From Mesodorylaimus sp. YZB2_4 (taxonomy: Eukaryota; Nematoda; Enoplea; Dorylaimida; Dorylaimidae), in contig JASANH010001421.1 of NCBI GenBank assembly GCA_030248295.1, positions 124,001 to 188,000 of the forward strand: a DNA stretch of 64,000 bases, in the 5' to 3' direction. Below the pieces are notes generated by a model. The model worked only from the letters and a program-made list of their open reading frames with translations, searched no databases and was not told the DNA's origin. Below are positions 22,946 to 35,546 of this stretch, one piece after another (the first letter of the stretch is position 1; each line of letters begins with the position of its first letter). The position numbers were made by a program, and so were the translations under genes.

Positions 22946-24081
22946 TGGGTAGCAACTGAACGGCCGGATGTGATTTCCGGGCATAGTTAGGTCATAAAGA
23001 GACTACGTGCGTATTCGCAGATTTTGTGCTGAAAACCAAACATGTTCATCCCGTTCAATCATAATTTCATCCCATATCTAAAAATAAGAAACCACGCACA
23101 AACCTGGTGCATCCCGGTGTGACCTGCGTGGCAAAAAAGAGGAAAATTCAAGATTGTTTCATCATTTTTCCTGAGAAGTACAGTATCCATCGCAAGAAAA
23201 TGACTAAAGTTACCCCAAAACCCATAACCAGTGCAGCATGGTATGTCGTGCTGAAGCAATAAAAAATTCCCGCTCACCCGATAATTTTATGATAACTCGA
23301 TCCACGCAATTCAAGTGTAAAATTTCCACTTGATGTTTGTACACCCAATCATCAATCGGTTTTAAATACAGAGGCAGAATATCAGCGCTTGGGTGTCGTT
23401 TCAAATAAGACAGTTTCTCCTGGCGGGCTTGTTCTTTCTTCCAATCGTTTAAAGTCCAACAGGATGTCATTGTAGTCGACGAGCACAATCCTATGCACCC
23501 TGAAATACAGCCCATCAATTGGTCTGGTGTCGATTTTGTCGTCTTGTTAGACGTACGCATGCTTAGTCAAAGTTTGTTCTCGAGTCACACATTGGACGCG
23601 ACAATGACGTCTGTCGTGAGTCGTTACAATACGATGAGACAGGGTAAGCAAATACATGCTTGATTTCACACTAAACAATGTGTAAGCTGGTCACGTTCTC
23701 TGCTGGCTTATGCTTACACTTCCGAGTCGACCAGGCTCTTGTGTTGCGTTGCGTGTTGTTATGTTGTCAACATAGCTGGGTGGTCAATGGGCTTTGCTGA
23801 TATAGCTCAATGCTGACCAGCGACAAGAACCTGCCTGGCTCTCTTTTACTCAGTGCACACTTGGTTATTGGTACCCATATCACATCGCGGGGTGGATTCG
23901 GGAGTGCATTGAAAAAAGAAATGCCAATGTGTTGCCAATCATTTCGTGTACAATGTGTGGTGATGTGGTACACATCCAAATGATTGTTGAGTAAAATCAA
24001 TGAAATAATTTTGTTTCTATACAATAGAAATGTGTGCACAGGAACAAACTATGCTTGGAAATGTAAACCTATTGTTGAGAC
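22946..24081. other. No recognised gene
   Basis: Minus-strand frames near 23270-23560 are open for 50-115 codons in two overlapping frames, one of them with acceptor- and donor-like sites, but neither resembles a known family. I found no repeat signature. Confidence 0.3.
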
Positions 24082-24252
24082 GTAATAATTACGACCAACC
24101 AGAATATTGCAACCCGTGCAGCCAGGCGTGGGAGAGAGTGCGGCCGACCGAAGTCGGCGGGTCAAGTATAGTCTCGCGACTATACCTGACCTAGAAACAT
24201 CAACCCGAGGGGTTGACGTCCCAGCCAGGGGAGAGTATCGATTACTCTCTAC
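24082..24252 (-). repeat. Dispersed structured repeat, family A, copy 2
   Basis: This 171-bp copy, read on the minus strand, runs from GTAGAGAGTAATCG to CGTAATTATTAC. It has clean hairpins: GAGAG/CTCTC around TAATCGATA, GTCAACC/GGTTGAT, TATAGTC/GACTATA, and GCCGAC/GTCGGC (24153-24158 with 24143-24148) around a TTCG loop. The same ends (GTAG...TTAC) and core occur in family B, so the two families are related. Confidence 0.75.
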
Positions 24253-24656
24253 CACTCACCCTGGCCTGCCCGGTAGGGGCTACAATATGTACCTGCTGAC
24301 ATTGAAAATTCGTAGCACCTATCCAAGTTCCTGGATATTTGCTATGATCATCATGGGCAACACGTGGGCATGACAGACAATACGTGGGCATTACTCGAGG
24401 GTAGCCTGCTGCGTGACCGTGATCCCAAAGTGCTCTAAATTATTCCATTTATGTATAATGGGGTTTTATTTAGGTCAGACGCGTCAGAAATTTGCATACT
24501 GGGGTGCTTATAATATCGAGAAGGCCCTATGAAATTTGCAATTCGGATTTATAATCAAGCAGCTGAGCCTATCAAACCAGTCTGTCATATTTGAGCCTCA
24601 CAGATCTTGACGCTTGAAAGACCGCCAATTGTAGTCGTTTGGTGAAGCCTCCTAGA

Positions 24657-25633
24657 ATGGTTCTCCATGGCACTGTTTCCGCAAATAAAACTCCAATTTT
24701 TCGCAGCGACCTCAGGGCTCAACAGGTCGGTTTTATCATTCTCGGTCTAATCGGAACTGTGCTTTCTGGTTTGATTTCAATCAGCTTACTTCTCAAGAGC
24801 GAGGAACTTCGAAAGGGTCAACGCCACGTCTTATTACCATGTTGGAAATAGTGAACTGTAGCCTGAACTTAACCTACCTTCTAGCGGGGTCTCACCGTCT
24901 CAGGTACGTCATGACGGGGTAGTACACTCTGCACGTGTCATCGTGGCAATGCATGCAGCGCATCTATAATCCCTCTATTCGCCTTCACATTGCAGTTTTT
25001 CCCGTTGACCATATTGGCTAATGCATGCGAGAGATTTATAGCAGTTAAATTCTTAACATTTTATTATCAAAAGGTCACAACTAAACATCAGATCGTAGCA
25101 CCGTTTAGTATTGTTCTATTTTGTGGTGTAGCAACAGCTGTGGCCGTCATATGTTCCTACAATGATTACCAAGAGCCAGTACACCCTTATACGTGTATGG
25201 CCACTCACGCAGTCGGCCCATATTACACTAGCTATTTCCAAGGTATCATGTTCATCTCGACCATGCTCAGCGCACCCATCTCGCTGGCGACCATGTGGGA
25301 GTTGGTGAAAAAGATCAAGGTCCATAATTTAAATCATCACGATTCTAGGCTTGGCTGTTATCACAAGAGACATAGAGCTTTAAGCAAAAGCCTAGTGCTG
25401 GCCACCCTGGTCGTTTTTGCATTGATGTGCTTCCCGTCCAGTATGTTCTTCGTTACTGCTGGTTTGCATGTTGCCAGTCCCGAATGGTTTGAACTGGTAG
25501 CTCCGTGAACAGTTTCATTATCGTTACACACAGTATCGTCAGCGATTTTGAGCTATGCGCCATGAATCGCAAGGTTCGTGAATCTGTCAAGTCTTTATTT
25601 TACAGCTTCATGCTCAAATGCCCTATCCAGTGA
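24657..25633 (+). pseudogene. Decayed GPCR paralogue
   Basis: The plus strand carries most of a copy of the receptor at 21377-22477. It keeps EELRKGQRHVLL, NACERFIAVKF, FYYQKVTTKHQI and MNRKVRESVKSLF. It is broken by a one-base deletion near 24833, a stop at about 24919 where the intact gene has a glutamate codon, another frameshift near 24990 and a further shift after 25490. With four lesions it cannot make a receptor. It is arranged head to head with the intact gene. Confidence 0.85.
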
Positions 25634-25974
25634 AGCGCCAGTAAAAGGTTCGCACGGCGGGGGAAGCAAAAAGTGTGCCTGAATGATGTCAACTACAGTA
25701 GAGTGGTGTTCAAGGACACGCAATCCTGTATAGTGCTGGTATGAAAATGCTTAAATCTGAATATAGTTCTGAGAATGATCAAAGTGATCCACGGTACATC
25801 GCGTTGATACTGTGAGTCCTGAAGCTAACTACTGATTGTGAGTTCTCGTCGGTTCGTACAGTAAACAGCCAACGCGTACACTTTAGGTACCTATATAAAT
25901 ACCCAAAGAACACACGGCAAAAAACTTCCTTAGGAAGAGGGATCTCGGTTCAAATATCTGCGATGTCGTACACA

Positions 25975-28900
25975 TCATTCCTGATATTTCCTTCCCAAGT
26001 ACTGAATCAAATTGACAATTTCAAACACGCTCATGGCAGAAATGCCTAGAAATGCGCCAACCACTGAGGAAATGTCCCACAGGACGTCGAATATCTGAAA
26101 AAGTGGAGTAATTTGCTTCATAAGGAATGGTAAGACAATGACGGAGCTTCTCTGGGTCAACCTGAGCATACATACTAAGAGAACATTCGGCGCTACTGTT
26201 ATGTGCTCATCTAAAAAATGTATGGTGACGCCGAAAAAAGAATTCCCACCCTTTTATATGGAAATCCACACAAACTGAATCCTTGAGAGATATTGACCAT
26301 TTTGGACAAGCGGAGAAAAATATGTATTTCGACGTTTGCCAGAAGCTTCTCACAGTTTGAACTTGAAAATCTCTTTAAAAAGGATGTGTTAGCCGATTTG
26401 CGATCATTTTGATAGATTCTATACAATTTCAGAACAAAAGATGAAGTGTGGCTAAAATCGTACAAGGAACCAGTTTTTGTGATTACAGAGTGGTGAAAAT
26501 AATTTTGTTATTGTTGCCTCACCATACGCTTATTGTCAGAGGTAGGTAGTGAGAACACCACAATAAAATTATTAAGGCAATACTTTCACTTTGTCCAGGT
26601 TGGTTCGACCCTCAGTGCCAATATTCAAACCCTGATCGTCTTACCCCGTAGGCTTCCACTTCGTGATATTCAACTATGGTTAACTCTTGAAAGAAAATAT
26701 CGATCTTTGCCACCTGCGATTTGCTGAAAATATCCTTCCATTCTGAGATGCAGATTAGAGAACTGCTGAAGAACTTACACGAAAGCCAGAGTCGCATTCA
26801 CATCAGTTGTCTTTAGAGGGACCTGTTTAGAAGAAGTTTTGACTAGGAAACGTAGTTATGACTATTTCAGATACTAATAGGCTACTTATGTTTATGTTCA
26901 ACTTTTCAAAATGCAAGGTGGAGAGAAAGAAGAAAACCAAAGACTAGTACTTGAGGTCGAAATAACTTCATCATGCTGAGAGTCGTTTCATAGACGCTGG
27001 TTCTAAAACAACGTGTCCTTTAGACTCACGTTGCTCAATCGCACTGAAAAGGTCCTACCTGCAATTTGGAGGACATCTGCACTCGGTCTCTGTCGAGTCA
27101 TCCAAGGAATAATACGAATTGACGCAATTTCCTGTAAAAATAAAGTTCACCCACTGACTTGGACAATGCGAAACGCTGTGTACGTTTTGTGACGGGGCAC
27201 AGTTTGACCTTGGATCCAACGGGTAGCGGGACTCGGGGGTCCCCGCATTTGCATTTCTGAATAACTTTATCTTGATAGCAGCTTCTTTGGCAGCCCTAAA
27301 AACTTTTATTATCATTTCTGAAAATAAGATGCTGAAGATATGCTGTACCTCGACTGAATAGGATGCATTGTAGTTGAAGTAGTTCACGTTGGATGCAGAT
27401 TCGGCGCATGACTTGGCGGTAGGCAAAATATGACTGGTTACTATCTGAATAGAGGTCATGTTTGCATGGTTAGCCTCGCATTTATGGTTCATGCTCACAG
27501 AAATAAGCAAACCTAGCTGTTACAGCTACTCCTTACTGTAGCTGTGCACCCGCAAGCGTTTTCTAGGAAGGTCAGATATTACAACGGATGAGATTTTCTG
27601 AAAGAGCTTGGGCTATTGAATTGATGGCTAACAAAGGCACCTGGGCCATCAGTCTGGCAAGTCTCATCGGAACGCGATAAAAATCTAGCCTAATGTACAA
27701 TGTAGTACAGAAGTATTACACAGTATTGCTTTCGAAAGATGATAATCTAGCCTGCTTGCGCAAACAGCAAACGACAGCTAGGGACAGTTTACAACACAAA
27801 TCAGGCCACAAACCGGACTCAGGGCCGCAGCGCTGTGATAACCAGTGGGCATATTGAACCCCAACGTGTCTGGGAAAACGGGGTCATTTTGCGCGTGTAT
27901 GACCACCCGGACGCCGGCTGCTGGAGTAAAGTCTAAATATTCCTCTTGGCCCACTTGGTACGCAATTGAGAGCCCTAGAAATCACGACTGCCAACTCCTT
28001 CGCAAGAATAAACTGGCACATGTTCTGGCACATGTTCTGCTTACCTTTGCCCATGCCAGCTCGTTTCGCCACCATGTGCTCGCCATTGGCATTGTAAGTG
28101 TAACAGTTGCCGTAGTTTGGATCCATCAGCAAAGTGAAATCCCTGCGTCGCAGCACGTAAGATTAGTAGTGCCACCAAGTATGGCAGCATAGCCTCTCAT
28201 ACTTCTCGGAGCAGTTGACCCCGTTGTACTCGCAATACAGCAGAACCTCACGCAATGAATACCCCGCGCTTTGTGCCACGTCCGCTGGCAGGGAAGCCAT
28301 GATATAAGCTAGGATGTCTGTGCTAGTCGCGCTCATCGCCTGAAGATCAGCTTTGACCTGCAAAGAGAGGACATGTCGAAGTATTATTAAACAGTGCTGT
28401 CATGGTTACCTCGTCAAGTGAGTCCGAAATGTATTCCTCGACCTCCTTTGGTACCTTGCTTCCATCCGCGGAACTGAAACAGGTTAGGAGTATGTTATAT
28501 TTCCAACCTCGGTAGAAGCTCCATTTCAGTAGACTCCCCAGGAATTGTGTGCGATTGCCAGATATGCTTTACCTGTCAGTGCTGATTATTGGTGCTGTCA
28601 ATGTCGCACTGGCCTCGCTATCCGGCTGGTGCTGAATGCCATCAAATATGAAGGATCGCGGTGAAAAAAACGTGTCGCCTTTCTCGCTGGGTAATGCTGA
28701 ATCGCTCGATATATCCGCTGCTCCCTGTCTTGGCTTATCTTTAGCTTGACTGTCGGTCTGTTGTGTATCTGGAACCCGAGGAAGCGCATTTTGGGCGGGT
28801 GTCACTCGATTGTTTGATAGCCATCTCCTGGTATCCTTACGAGGATCGACTGAGACTGAATCAGGTAATGGCGCTTCCAGCCGAGCATCTTTATTGGCCC

Positions 28901-31900
28901 CTATACCATCCGATGGGGCGGCCGTGGTACTTGCTGGCACACTCCCCACTTTGGCAACCGCTGTTGTTTCTTCTTCGATGGGAATAGACAGCCACATTTG
29001 GCCTGTGGTGTCCATCGATATTTGGGTCTCCTCTGTTGCCAGATCATCCGCTCGCGGAGGTGACAAAGAATCGCCATTCAGTTGGTTACTAGTGACCAGC
29101 CATACATCAGCTTTAGTTGGACCTATCCCTCTGGTTGACCGAGTCTTCTCTTTAGTACGCTTTTCAGTCGCTCTATTGCTCTTTTTGCGGTGTGATGGTG
29201 CCCAAGGTGTTACAGTTCCTACTGATTTCAGAAAGAGTCCTGACGCATCAGTGGCCCTATCGGCTAGTTTTCCAGTTTCCCCAGTGTTAGACAGTGGTGG
29301 AGTGGAATCCGGGAATGAAACTGCAAATATAAGCATAGAATTCGGATGGGAATCTTCAGTGGTGGGCGCAACTGGCTTCGTCATGTCGCTTGTCGATTTG
29401 AGAACCGCGGCCATATTCATACTTCCAAGAGATGGTTGAGTGTCCGCAGTGGCTTCGCCATCTCTCTTTGCTGTAGACGTGAGTTTAAGAATGGTCGAAG
29501 AGTCGGAAGTCAGGAAGGAGTCACCAGTAGAGCCAAGCTTTGCGGTAGTGAGACTAGTTAAATTTAGTTTTGCCGAATCAGATGCATCATGTGTGATTAT
29601 GGGCCAACTTGGTTTTTGGTTTGGTAAAATTACGACTCTATTTCTGCTGTTATTGATACTATAAGGAGTACTTTGCGCATCGCTATCTGTGGCGTAGTCA
29701 GTTTGCGCACCGCTCAAATGAGATAAAAATTTAGTAAAGGACGATCTGGGAGCAATAAAATCAGGCGCTGTCAATTCTTTAGTGATAGGCGTTTCTGTGC
29801 CTATCAGTGCATCTCGCGTCGCAACGTTCAATGAAATGGGAATTGGCACAGGTCGGATAATTCCCTTCAACATGCTTGATGCATCGCCGCCACGAAATCC
29901 AGAGATATTGATTATTCCAGCAGAAAGCGGTGCCGAAGACACAGAATCGGCAACGCGGGAACTCAGACCTCCTGTCCTACTTTCAATTCGGGCGGCGAAC
30001 TCTGCATCGCGAGTCATTCGCATAGGCAAGCTTGTTGTCCCGCCTGTAAACTCTGAATCAGACGAACGTGTGCTCACGAGGATCTTCGGTAGCATCAAAG
30101 TGGTGAGGGAGATCGCATTCGTGTTTGATGGTTCTTCAGTTGATAACTGCGGCGCTTTGGACGGCAATGTCAGATTTGTATTGGCTGTCAGACTCACTGC
30201 CTCTGTTACTTGCCCAGAGGGGAGAGCCGTAGTGCTGAAACCATCGAGAACTGCAGGTGTGTCAGTCACAGCAGGGGCAAAAAGGGTATTCGAGTGGATG
30301 GCTTTGAGAAACGATGTGGCCGGAGTAGCATCTGTGGTGGTAGGCGACGCGGGAAAAGAGGAAGGCAATATGGAAGGTGCGACATTAGCTGAGATTTTGC
30401 CAAGCGAGTGACTAGACCAAATGTTGGTTGTGGATCCTGGCAACTCGTCGCTAAGCTGAGAAGTGGGATCAAGGAAGTTTTGAATTTGATTTGGAGAAAC
30501 GTTTGTCATGGTTTCAATGGCTTCTATTCCGCGTGAGTTTGCAAAGGGCGCTGGAGCTGTCACATGGGATACAGAGATTGGAGGCGTCCAGATAAGGTGT
30601 GGGACTGACATCATGGAAACATTCACAGTACGTATATACGCGGCTGAGGCAGTCTGATCTTGAGTGAGATGTATGCTTGAACTCGTGCTTACTGTGTTTG
30701 CCGGAGAGTCGGCGCTCTCTGTTGCTGCTGCTGTAGACGCTGCCACTGTGGGAATGGCTGACGAGTCAGCGCTAATTACTGAGGTCAATGATCCTGTTGA
30801 AGATGTTGGGGCATTACTACTCGCTGCATCTTCGCTGAAAAGAGATGTGGGGACCATGGATTCGGCAAAGGAGGTTGCGGGGGTTGTGTCAGTAGAAACA
30901 TCTGTCCCAGTCGCAGCATCCTTGGCCATCGTGGTTTCGTAGCTCTGAATTGTTGATGATGTTGCTTGCTGCTGAGGTATATTTGCGCCGATGCTTGCTG
31001 CAGTCTCCATGGCAATCTCTGTTTCTATTCTTCTAGATGTCCACATGTAATTATTTTTCGATTCTATTAAGTGTGAAGAGGCAGAAGCAGTATTGAACAA
31101 GGTTGTTTGTCTGTTTCTCAAAGCCCCATCGCTGTGGGTGACCGTTGACGCTGCGCTGGTTACTGCGATACTGGAGCTGCCTTGATATCCAAGCTTTGAC
31201 GACGCCTGTTGTGTGGAGGCGGATAAGCTGTGTGCGAAGACTTGAAAAGGGGCCTTCATAAATTGGGTCATGTGCAACGCGGTCTGTGTTGATTGTGGTG
31301 TTACAAGGATTCCGGATGTGGCTGTTGGCGCAGCAGTCAATAAACTGGCCTTTGTGGTTGACGGCTGGTCTGCGAATGAGGCGGATGCCAGCAAACTGGC
31401 CACTGTTGCAGTAGGCGTGAATGGCAAGGCTGCGCTCACGGTAGCTCCCGAGTTGCTGGAATCTGCGACAGATGATGATGGCAATTCTATAACTGCCTCG
31501 CTGGATGAAGCGTACACAATAGGTGCAGGCGTCAGCGCATTAGTGCTTCCAACAGATGGCTGGCCTGAGAATAAAGTTGATCCCTGGAGCATCATGGAAA
31601 CGGTAGGCAGACTGTGCGATGTCGACGTCAATCCAAAACCTACAGATGCTTCAGATAAAGGGGAACTGCTGCTTGAAGCAAGAGTGGTCAAGGCCGAGGA
31701 TAACACTGAAGATTTGACAAACGAGGATGGCATCGATGCCACAGTGGATAATTTTCTTGACAGGGACGATGTTGCCGCTGTGCTTGCTGCGGTTGATAGT
31801 GTTGTCTTGACGGAAGATGTCGTTGGGGATACATTCAAAGATGCCTTTCTTGTTGGAGTGGTTGGAGTTAACTGAGCCGATGTAACTTCGGGCGTCGACG

Positions 31901-34900
31901 GATGGTACATTATCGCAGTGCTTAGGGATTCTGATGCAGCGCTGCTACCCAACGTCGAAGGCGATATTGACTCGACCGCTGTCGATGTGGACGATTCAGG
32001 GTTACTAGAGACTTCATTGGACACTTTAGATGAGTGGATCAACGTTGTAGCTGCAGCTGTGCTTGGTGCGGCTGACGCTACTGCCACTACTGATGTGGTT
32101 GGGATTTGAGCTGCAGAAAGCATAGTAGGAGCAAAAGGCGCAGTGGGAAGAGATGGCTGAGCTGACGTCACTGCAAGCGGCGATGCCGATGTCACGCCAG
32201 TGCCTATGGATGAAGTACTGCTGCTCAGGGTTGAGAAAGACGCATCGTCTGTCTGTGATAGAGTGGATGACTGATGCGTAGCTTTCACAGGCGATCCACT
32301 TGTTTGGAGTAATGTTAATAGGGGAGCTGTGCTCGTAGTAGTTATTGAACTTGCCATTGATGTGGTTGAAGGAGTGCTTACATGCAACGTAGTCGCTGCT
32401 GGAGATGTTGTAGGTGTAAGTGACGATGCTATTTCGACAACAGTCGTCGATGGTGATTCAGAAGTCACCAGAGTACTTATGGATTCCGCTGAAACAGTGC
32501 TTGAACTAGAAGTTGTAGATGAGACTGAAGCGCTCTCTGCCAATACTACAGTGGATGATTTGGGCTCAGTGGTTGCTCCAGTGGGCGATCCACTTGTTTG
32601 GGGAAATGTTGCTGTGGCAGCTGTGCTGGTAGTTGTGTTAGTTATTGAACTTGCCATTGATGTGGTTGATGGAGCGCCAATGGGGGATGTGGTCGCAGCT
32701 GAAGGGGGTGTAAGAACAACTGAAGATGATAATACTGTCTCTTCAACAGTGGTCGATGGTAGTTCGGAAGTCATCGCAGTGCTCCTGGATTTCGTTGAAA
32801 CAGTGGTAAATGTCGGAGATGGGACTGACGAAATTTCTGTCAATGCTACACTGGATGATTTGAGCTCACGATTAGTGGTTGCTCCGCTTGGCAACCAAGA
32901 TGATTGGCTGCCAGGGCTTATGGATGCAATAATGCTACTCAGAGTTGAGGAAGGCGTATTTTGTGCCAGTGAGACAGTAAATGATTTCTGTGAACTGGTA
33001 GTTTCAGTGGGCGATCTACTTGTTTGGGGCCATGTGGATAGGGTCACTGCGCTTGTGGTTGGTGTTGCATGGGGCACTGATGTGGTTGAAGGTGAGCTAA
33101 TGGGGGGTGTAGTCGCAGCTGAGGGGGTTATAGATGTAACTGAAGATGGCGATGCTATTTCGACAACAGTCTTGGATGGCAGTTCTGAAGCCGCCACAGT
33201 GTTGATGGATTCTGCAGAAACAGTATTTAAAGTCGTAGATGTGACTAATGAAATCTCTGTCAATCCTACAGTGGATGATTTAGCTTCAATGGTTGCTCCA
33301 GTGGACGTCCCAGTTGACTGGGGAAATGTTGTTGCGGCAGCTGCGCTTGTAGTTGTGGTTATTGAAGTTGCCCTTGATGTGGTTGATGGTGCGCTAATGT
33401 GGGACGTTGTCGCAGCTGAAGGGTGTGGAGTAGCAACTGAAGATAGTGATGCTGTCTCTTCGACAGTTGTGGATGGTAGTTCGGAAGTCATCGCAGTGTT
33501 CCTGGATTTCGTTGAAACAGTGCTCAATGTCGGAGATGGAATTGACGAAATTTCTGCCCATGCTACAGTAGATAATTTGGGTTCAGTGGTTGCTCCAATG
33601 GATGTCCCATCTGACTGGGGTAGTGTTGCTGGGGCAGATATGCTTGAGAATTTTTGTGTAGTTTTCGAGGTTGAAAGGGAATTAATTGGATGTGTAGTCA
33701 AAAGTGACGATGAAGTGGCTATGGATGGAAGGGCCGATGTGGATGTAGCAGATGTTGTATTGATGCTTGAAGTGACAGTGCTAGCTGAACCCACGGACAA
33801 GATACTCGTAACTGCCATCGATGATGTTAAAGTTGTGCTCGAGGTTCCTGTGGTTGGCAACATCGTGGTAGAGGTCACAGCTTCAGGCGTGGTACCCAGG
33901 GGCGTTGTGGTGGCAAATGCTGTTGATAAAGTCGATGTAGCAAACAACGGTGTGGATGACGAATCTTCGTTCGGAAACGTAAACTGAGGGATTGGATGTG
34001 TAGTATTTGGTGTTGGGGGCAGCGCGGTCATGAGAGATGAATGAGCTTGAGCTGCAGCCGCTGTTGATTTCCCCGCTGTCGGTGTGGTCAAAAGTCTTGT
34101 GGTGCGCGCCGTCGTCCTGTAAGACGTAGAGGGCGCAGCTGTACTAGCAGAAGTAGTAGTCAGTGGTTCGAGACCCGTCGGCATAGTCGGGTTTCCATAG
34201 TAATCTGAAACGGAGCAGAAAAGCCAAATCAGCCTACTCATAAGGAAGTCGGAGGAAGTCAGTCTCACGCACAGTCGCATAAAATGCCAAACGTGGGGTT
34301 CGAGCTGGGGTCCCAATTTTTGAAAATAAAGTGTGTAGCATTCTTTGTGACTGTGACTGGACCTCCGTTGGCCCAACCAAAACCGCTGTCATCGACGATG
34401 CAATTTGGGCAGATCGGAAACTTGATAGGCATGGGCCAATAATTGGTGCTGGTATCGTACCAGAAGTAGTTCCCCGCACCATCTCCATACATGCCGATCC
34501 AAAGAGGTGGGGTCGACTTTATCATGTTCTTCACGGCGGAGATGGCCAAAGTCTCGTTGACCAGCCTTATCAGACGCGGTGTCGAGAAGTATCCATCGCT
34601 GCAACAGGTGAAGCCGCATGACCACGAGACGATTGCGTTAGTCGATCTGAACTTTTTCCAATTATCATAAGATGTGCTTGCTGAAGTAGAAGTACAAGAG
34701 CAGGCCTGCCTTTTCACGCGCTTCGGCCCGCCTTTCTTGCCCGATTGCTTCGAGATGTTGTCGTACGATTTAAGTAATTGTGCCGCTTCGGGGATAGTCG
34801 GAAGCACTGCCTTCTTGTAAGGATTCATATTGCAGAATGTTACGGCGGGAAAAGGCATGTGATTGGAGGTTATCTGTGTAAAATACGTGCTTTTGAGTAA

Positions 34901-35199
34901 GATGCCGTCTGCAACAAACTATCTTATCCAAACCTTACCATGGTGATCACCTTCGTGTCCTGCTTGTTGTAAGTTCTTCCCAAAGTAGCAACTAATGAAA
35001 TGGATGCTGCGATAGCAGCAAAGGTCACGAGCCACCACCACACACGTTCAGCCACAGTCTTGGCTGTTAATGCCAGATTCAGGGGGTCGACCGAAGTCGC
35101 GGCACTCTTGTGTTCTTCCATAATTTGTGTGCTCACCAGTTCGTTCCCTGATCGAAGATCGGAAAGTTTGCGACTGAACCTGGCTCGACAGCACTTCAT
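25975..35199 (-). CDS. DEG/ENaC channel with inserted C-type-lectin-like and mucin-like domains
   Basis: This is a degenerin/epithelial sodium channel subunit. Exon 1 (35199 to about 34939) holds a short N-terminus and TM1 (WWWLVTFAAIAASISLVA). The next exon opens with the post-TM1 motif MPFPAVTFCNMNP. Further exons carry GYSLREVLLYCEYNGVNC, NYGNCYTYNANG, the palm strand RVVIHAQNDP, the cysteine block GCQRSCYQDKVIQKCKCG, ECRCPPNC, KIDIFFQELTIVEYHEVEAY and TM2 with GAFLGISAMSVFE. Between TM1 and the finger lie a furin-type site, a lectin-like domain and a 5.6-kb mucin-like exon, which the splice phases place in frame. One intron (near 28180-28120) is only 60 bases. The exact exon 1/2 junction is uncertain (GTAAGG or GTTTGG donor). 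Total length is about 2,600 residues against 500-800 for the family. Confidence 0.82.
28573..34204 (-). other. Mucin-like exon (about 1,877 residues) of the DEG/ENaC gene
   Basis: This is one uninterrupted exon, rich in Thr, Ser, Ala and Pro, with no long hydrophobic segment. It begins after TTTCAG at 34205 and ends at donor GACAG|GTAAAG. Its length is 5,632 bases, which carries the phase correctly from the lectin exon (one base over) to the next channel exon (two bases over). Between about 32330 and 33600 it has four or more degenerate repeats of about 100 residues, marked by PQTSGSPTGATTEPKSST, VSTKSR/VSAESI and SELPSTTVEE. Such sequence is expected to be heavily O-glycosylated and extended. 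Confidence 0.85.
32330..33620 (-). repeat. Internal tandem repeats of about 300 bp in the mucin exon
   Basis: On the plus strand the marker GTTATTGAACTTGCCATTGA or a variant, followed by a TGATGTGGTTGA-type block, recurs near 32340, 32640, 33060 and 33356. Spacing is about 300 bp, with one longer unit. The copies are diverged. They explain the long open plus-strand frame over this segment, which is not a gene. Confidence 0.75.
34273..34706 (-). other. C-type-lectin-like domain inserted in the DEG/ENaC loop
   Basis: The segment after the furin-type site reads NWKKF, a cysteine pair, TPRLIRLVNETLAISAVKNM, then WIGMYGDGAGNYFWYDTST, a later PICPNCIVDD, and a final FGILCD. The order W, C, helix, WIG, W-x-D, C and final C matches the C-type lectin fold. 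I see no EPN or QPD sugar-binding triplet, so calcium-dependent sugar binding is uncertain. The exon ends at donor GACT|GTGCGTGAG, which joins in phase to the mucin exon. Confidence 0.7.
34709..34720 (-). other. Furin-type cleavage site RVKR in the DEG/ENaC extracellular loop
   Basis: The codons for R-V-K-R lie in GGPKRVKRQAC, between the post-TM1 motif and the lectin-like domain. The sequence fits R-X-K/R-R. Vertebrate ENaC alpha and gamma subunits are activated by furin cuts in their extracellular finger, so a similar role is possible. Confidence 0.5.
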
Positions 35200-35546
35200 G
35201 TAATATACTTCTCAAGTGTGGCAACTTGCATGAAGGCCAGGAGATGAGCGACCAGTTACCAAGAGAGTATTCCGGGATAGCTGTTGAACATGCAAAGTTT
35301 TCCAAAATCGAAAGCGCTCTACATCTGCTCTAACAACGATGTTTATAGATTGTGATACCCGTATTTTTGTATTGTTCACGGAGTTTCTGAATTCATGCTG
35401 ATCATTAATATTGAAGGTCAGTCAACAGTGGGCAATTTCGTGTGCTGTGACACAACACCCTATGAAGGTATGGTATGTGTACTACCCATAAAGAGTTAGG
35501 TACGATGCGAGCCGCTCTCGCGGTCATATAACTTGCAGCCACAGCA

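Noticed and set aside
24082..24252. Hammerhead or HDV-type self-cleaving ribozyme in family A/B repeats
   Set aside because: The hairpin series is suggestive, but I could not place the hammerhead CUGANGA/GAAA core or an HDV double pseudoknot, so only the structure itself is reported.
32329..33987. A 552-codon open frame on the plus strand
   Set aside because: It lies opposite the mucin-like exon. Its openness follows from the Ser/Thr/Ala codon bias and the repeats on the minus strand, and its product has no recognisable domain.
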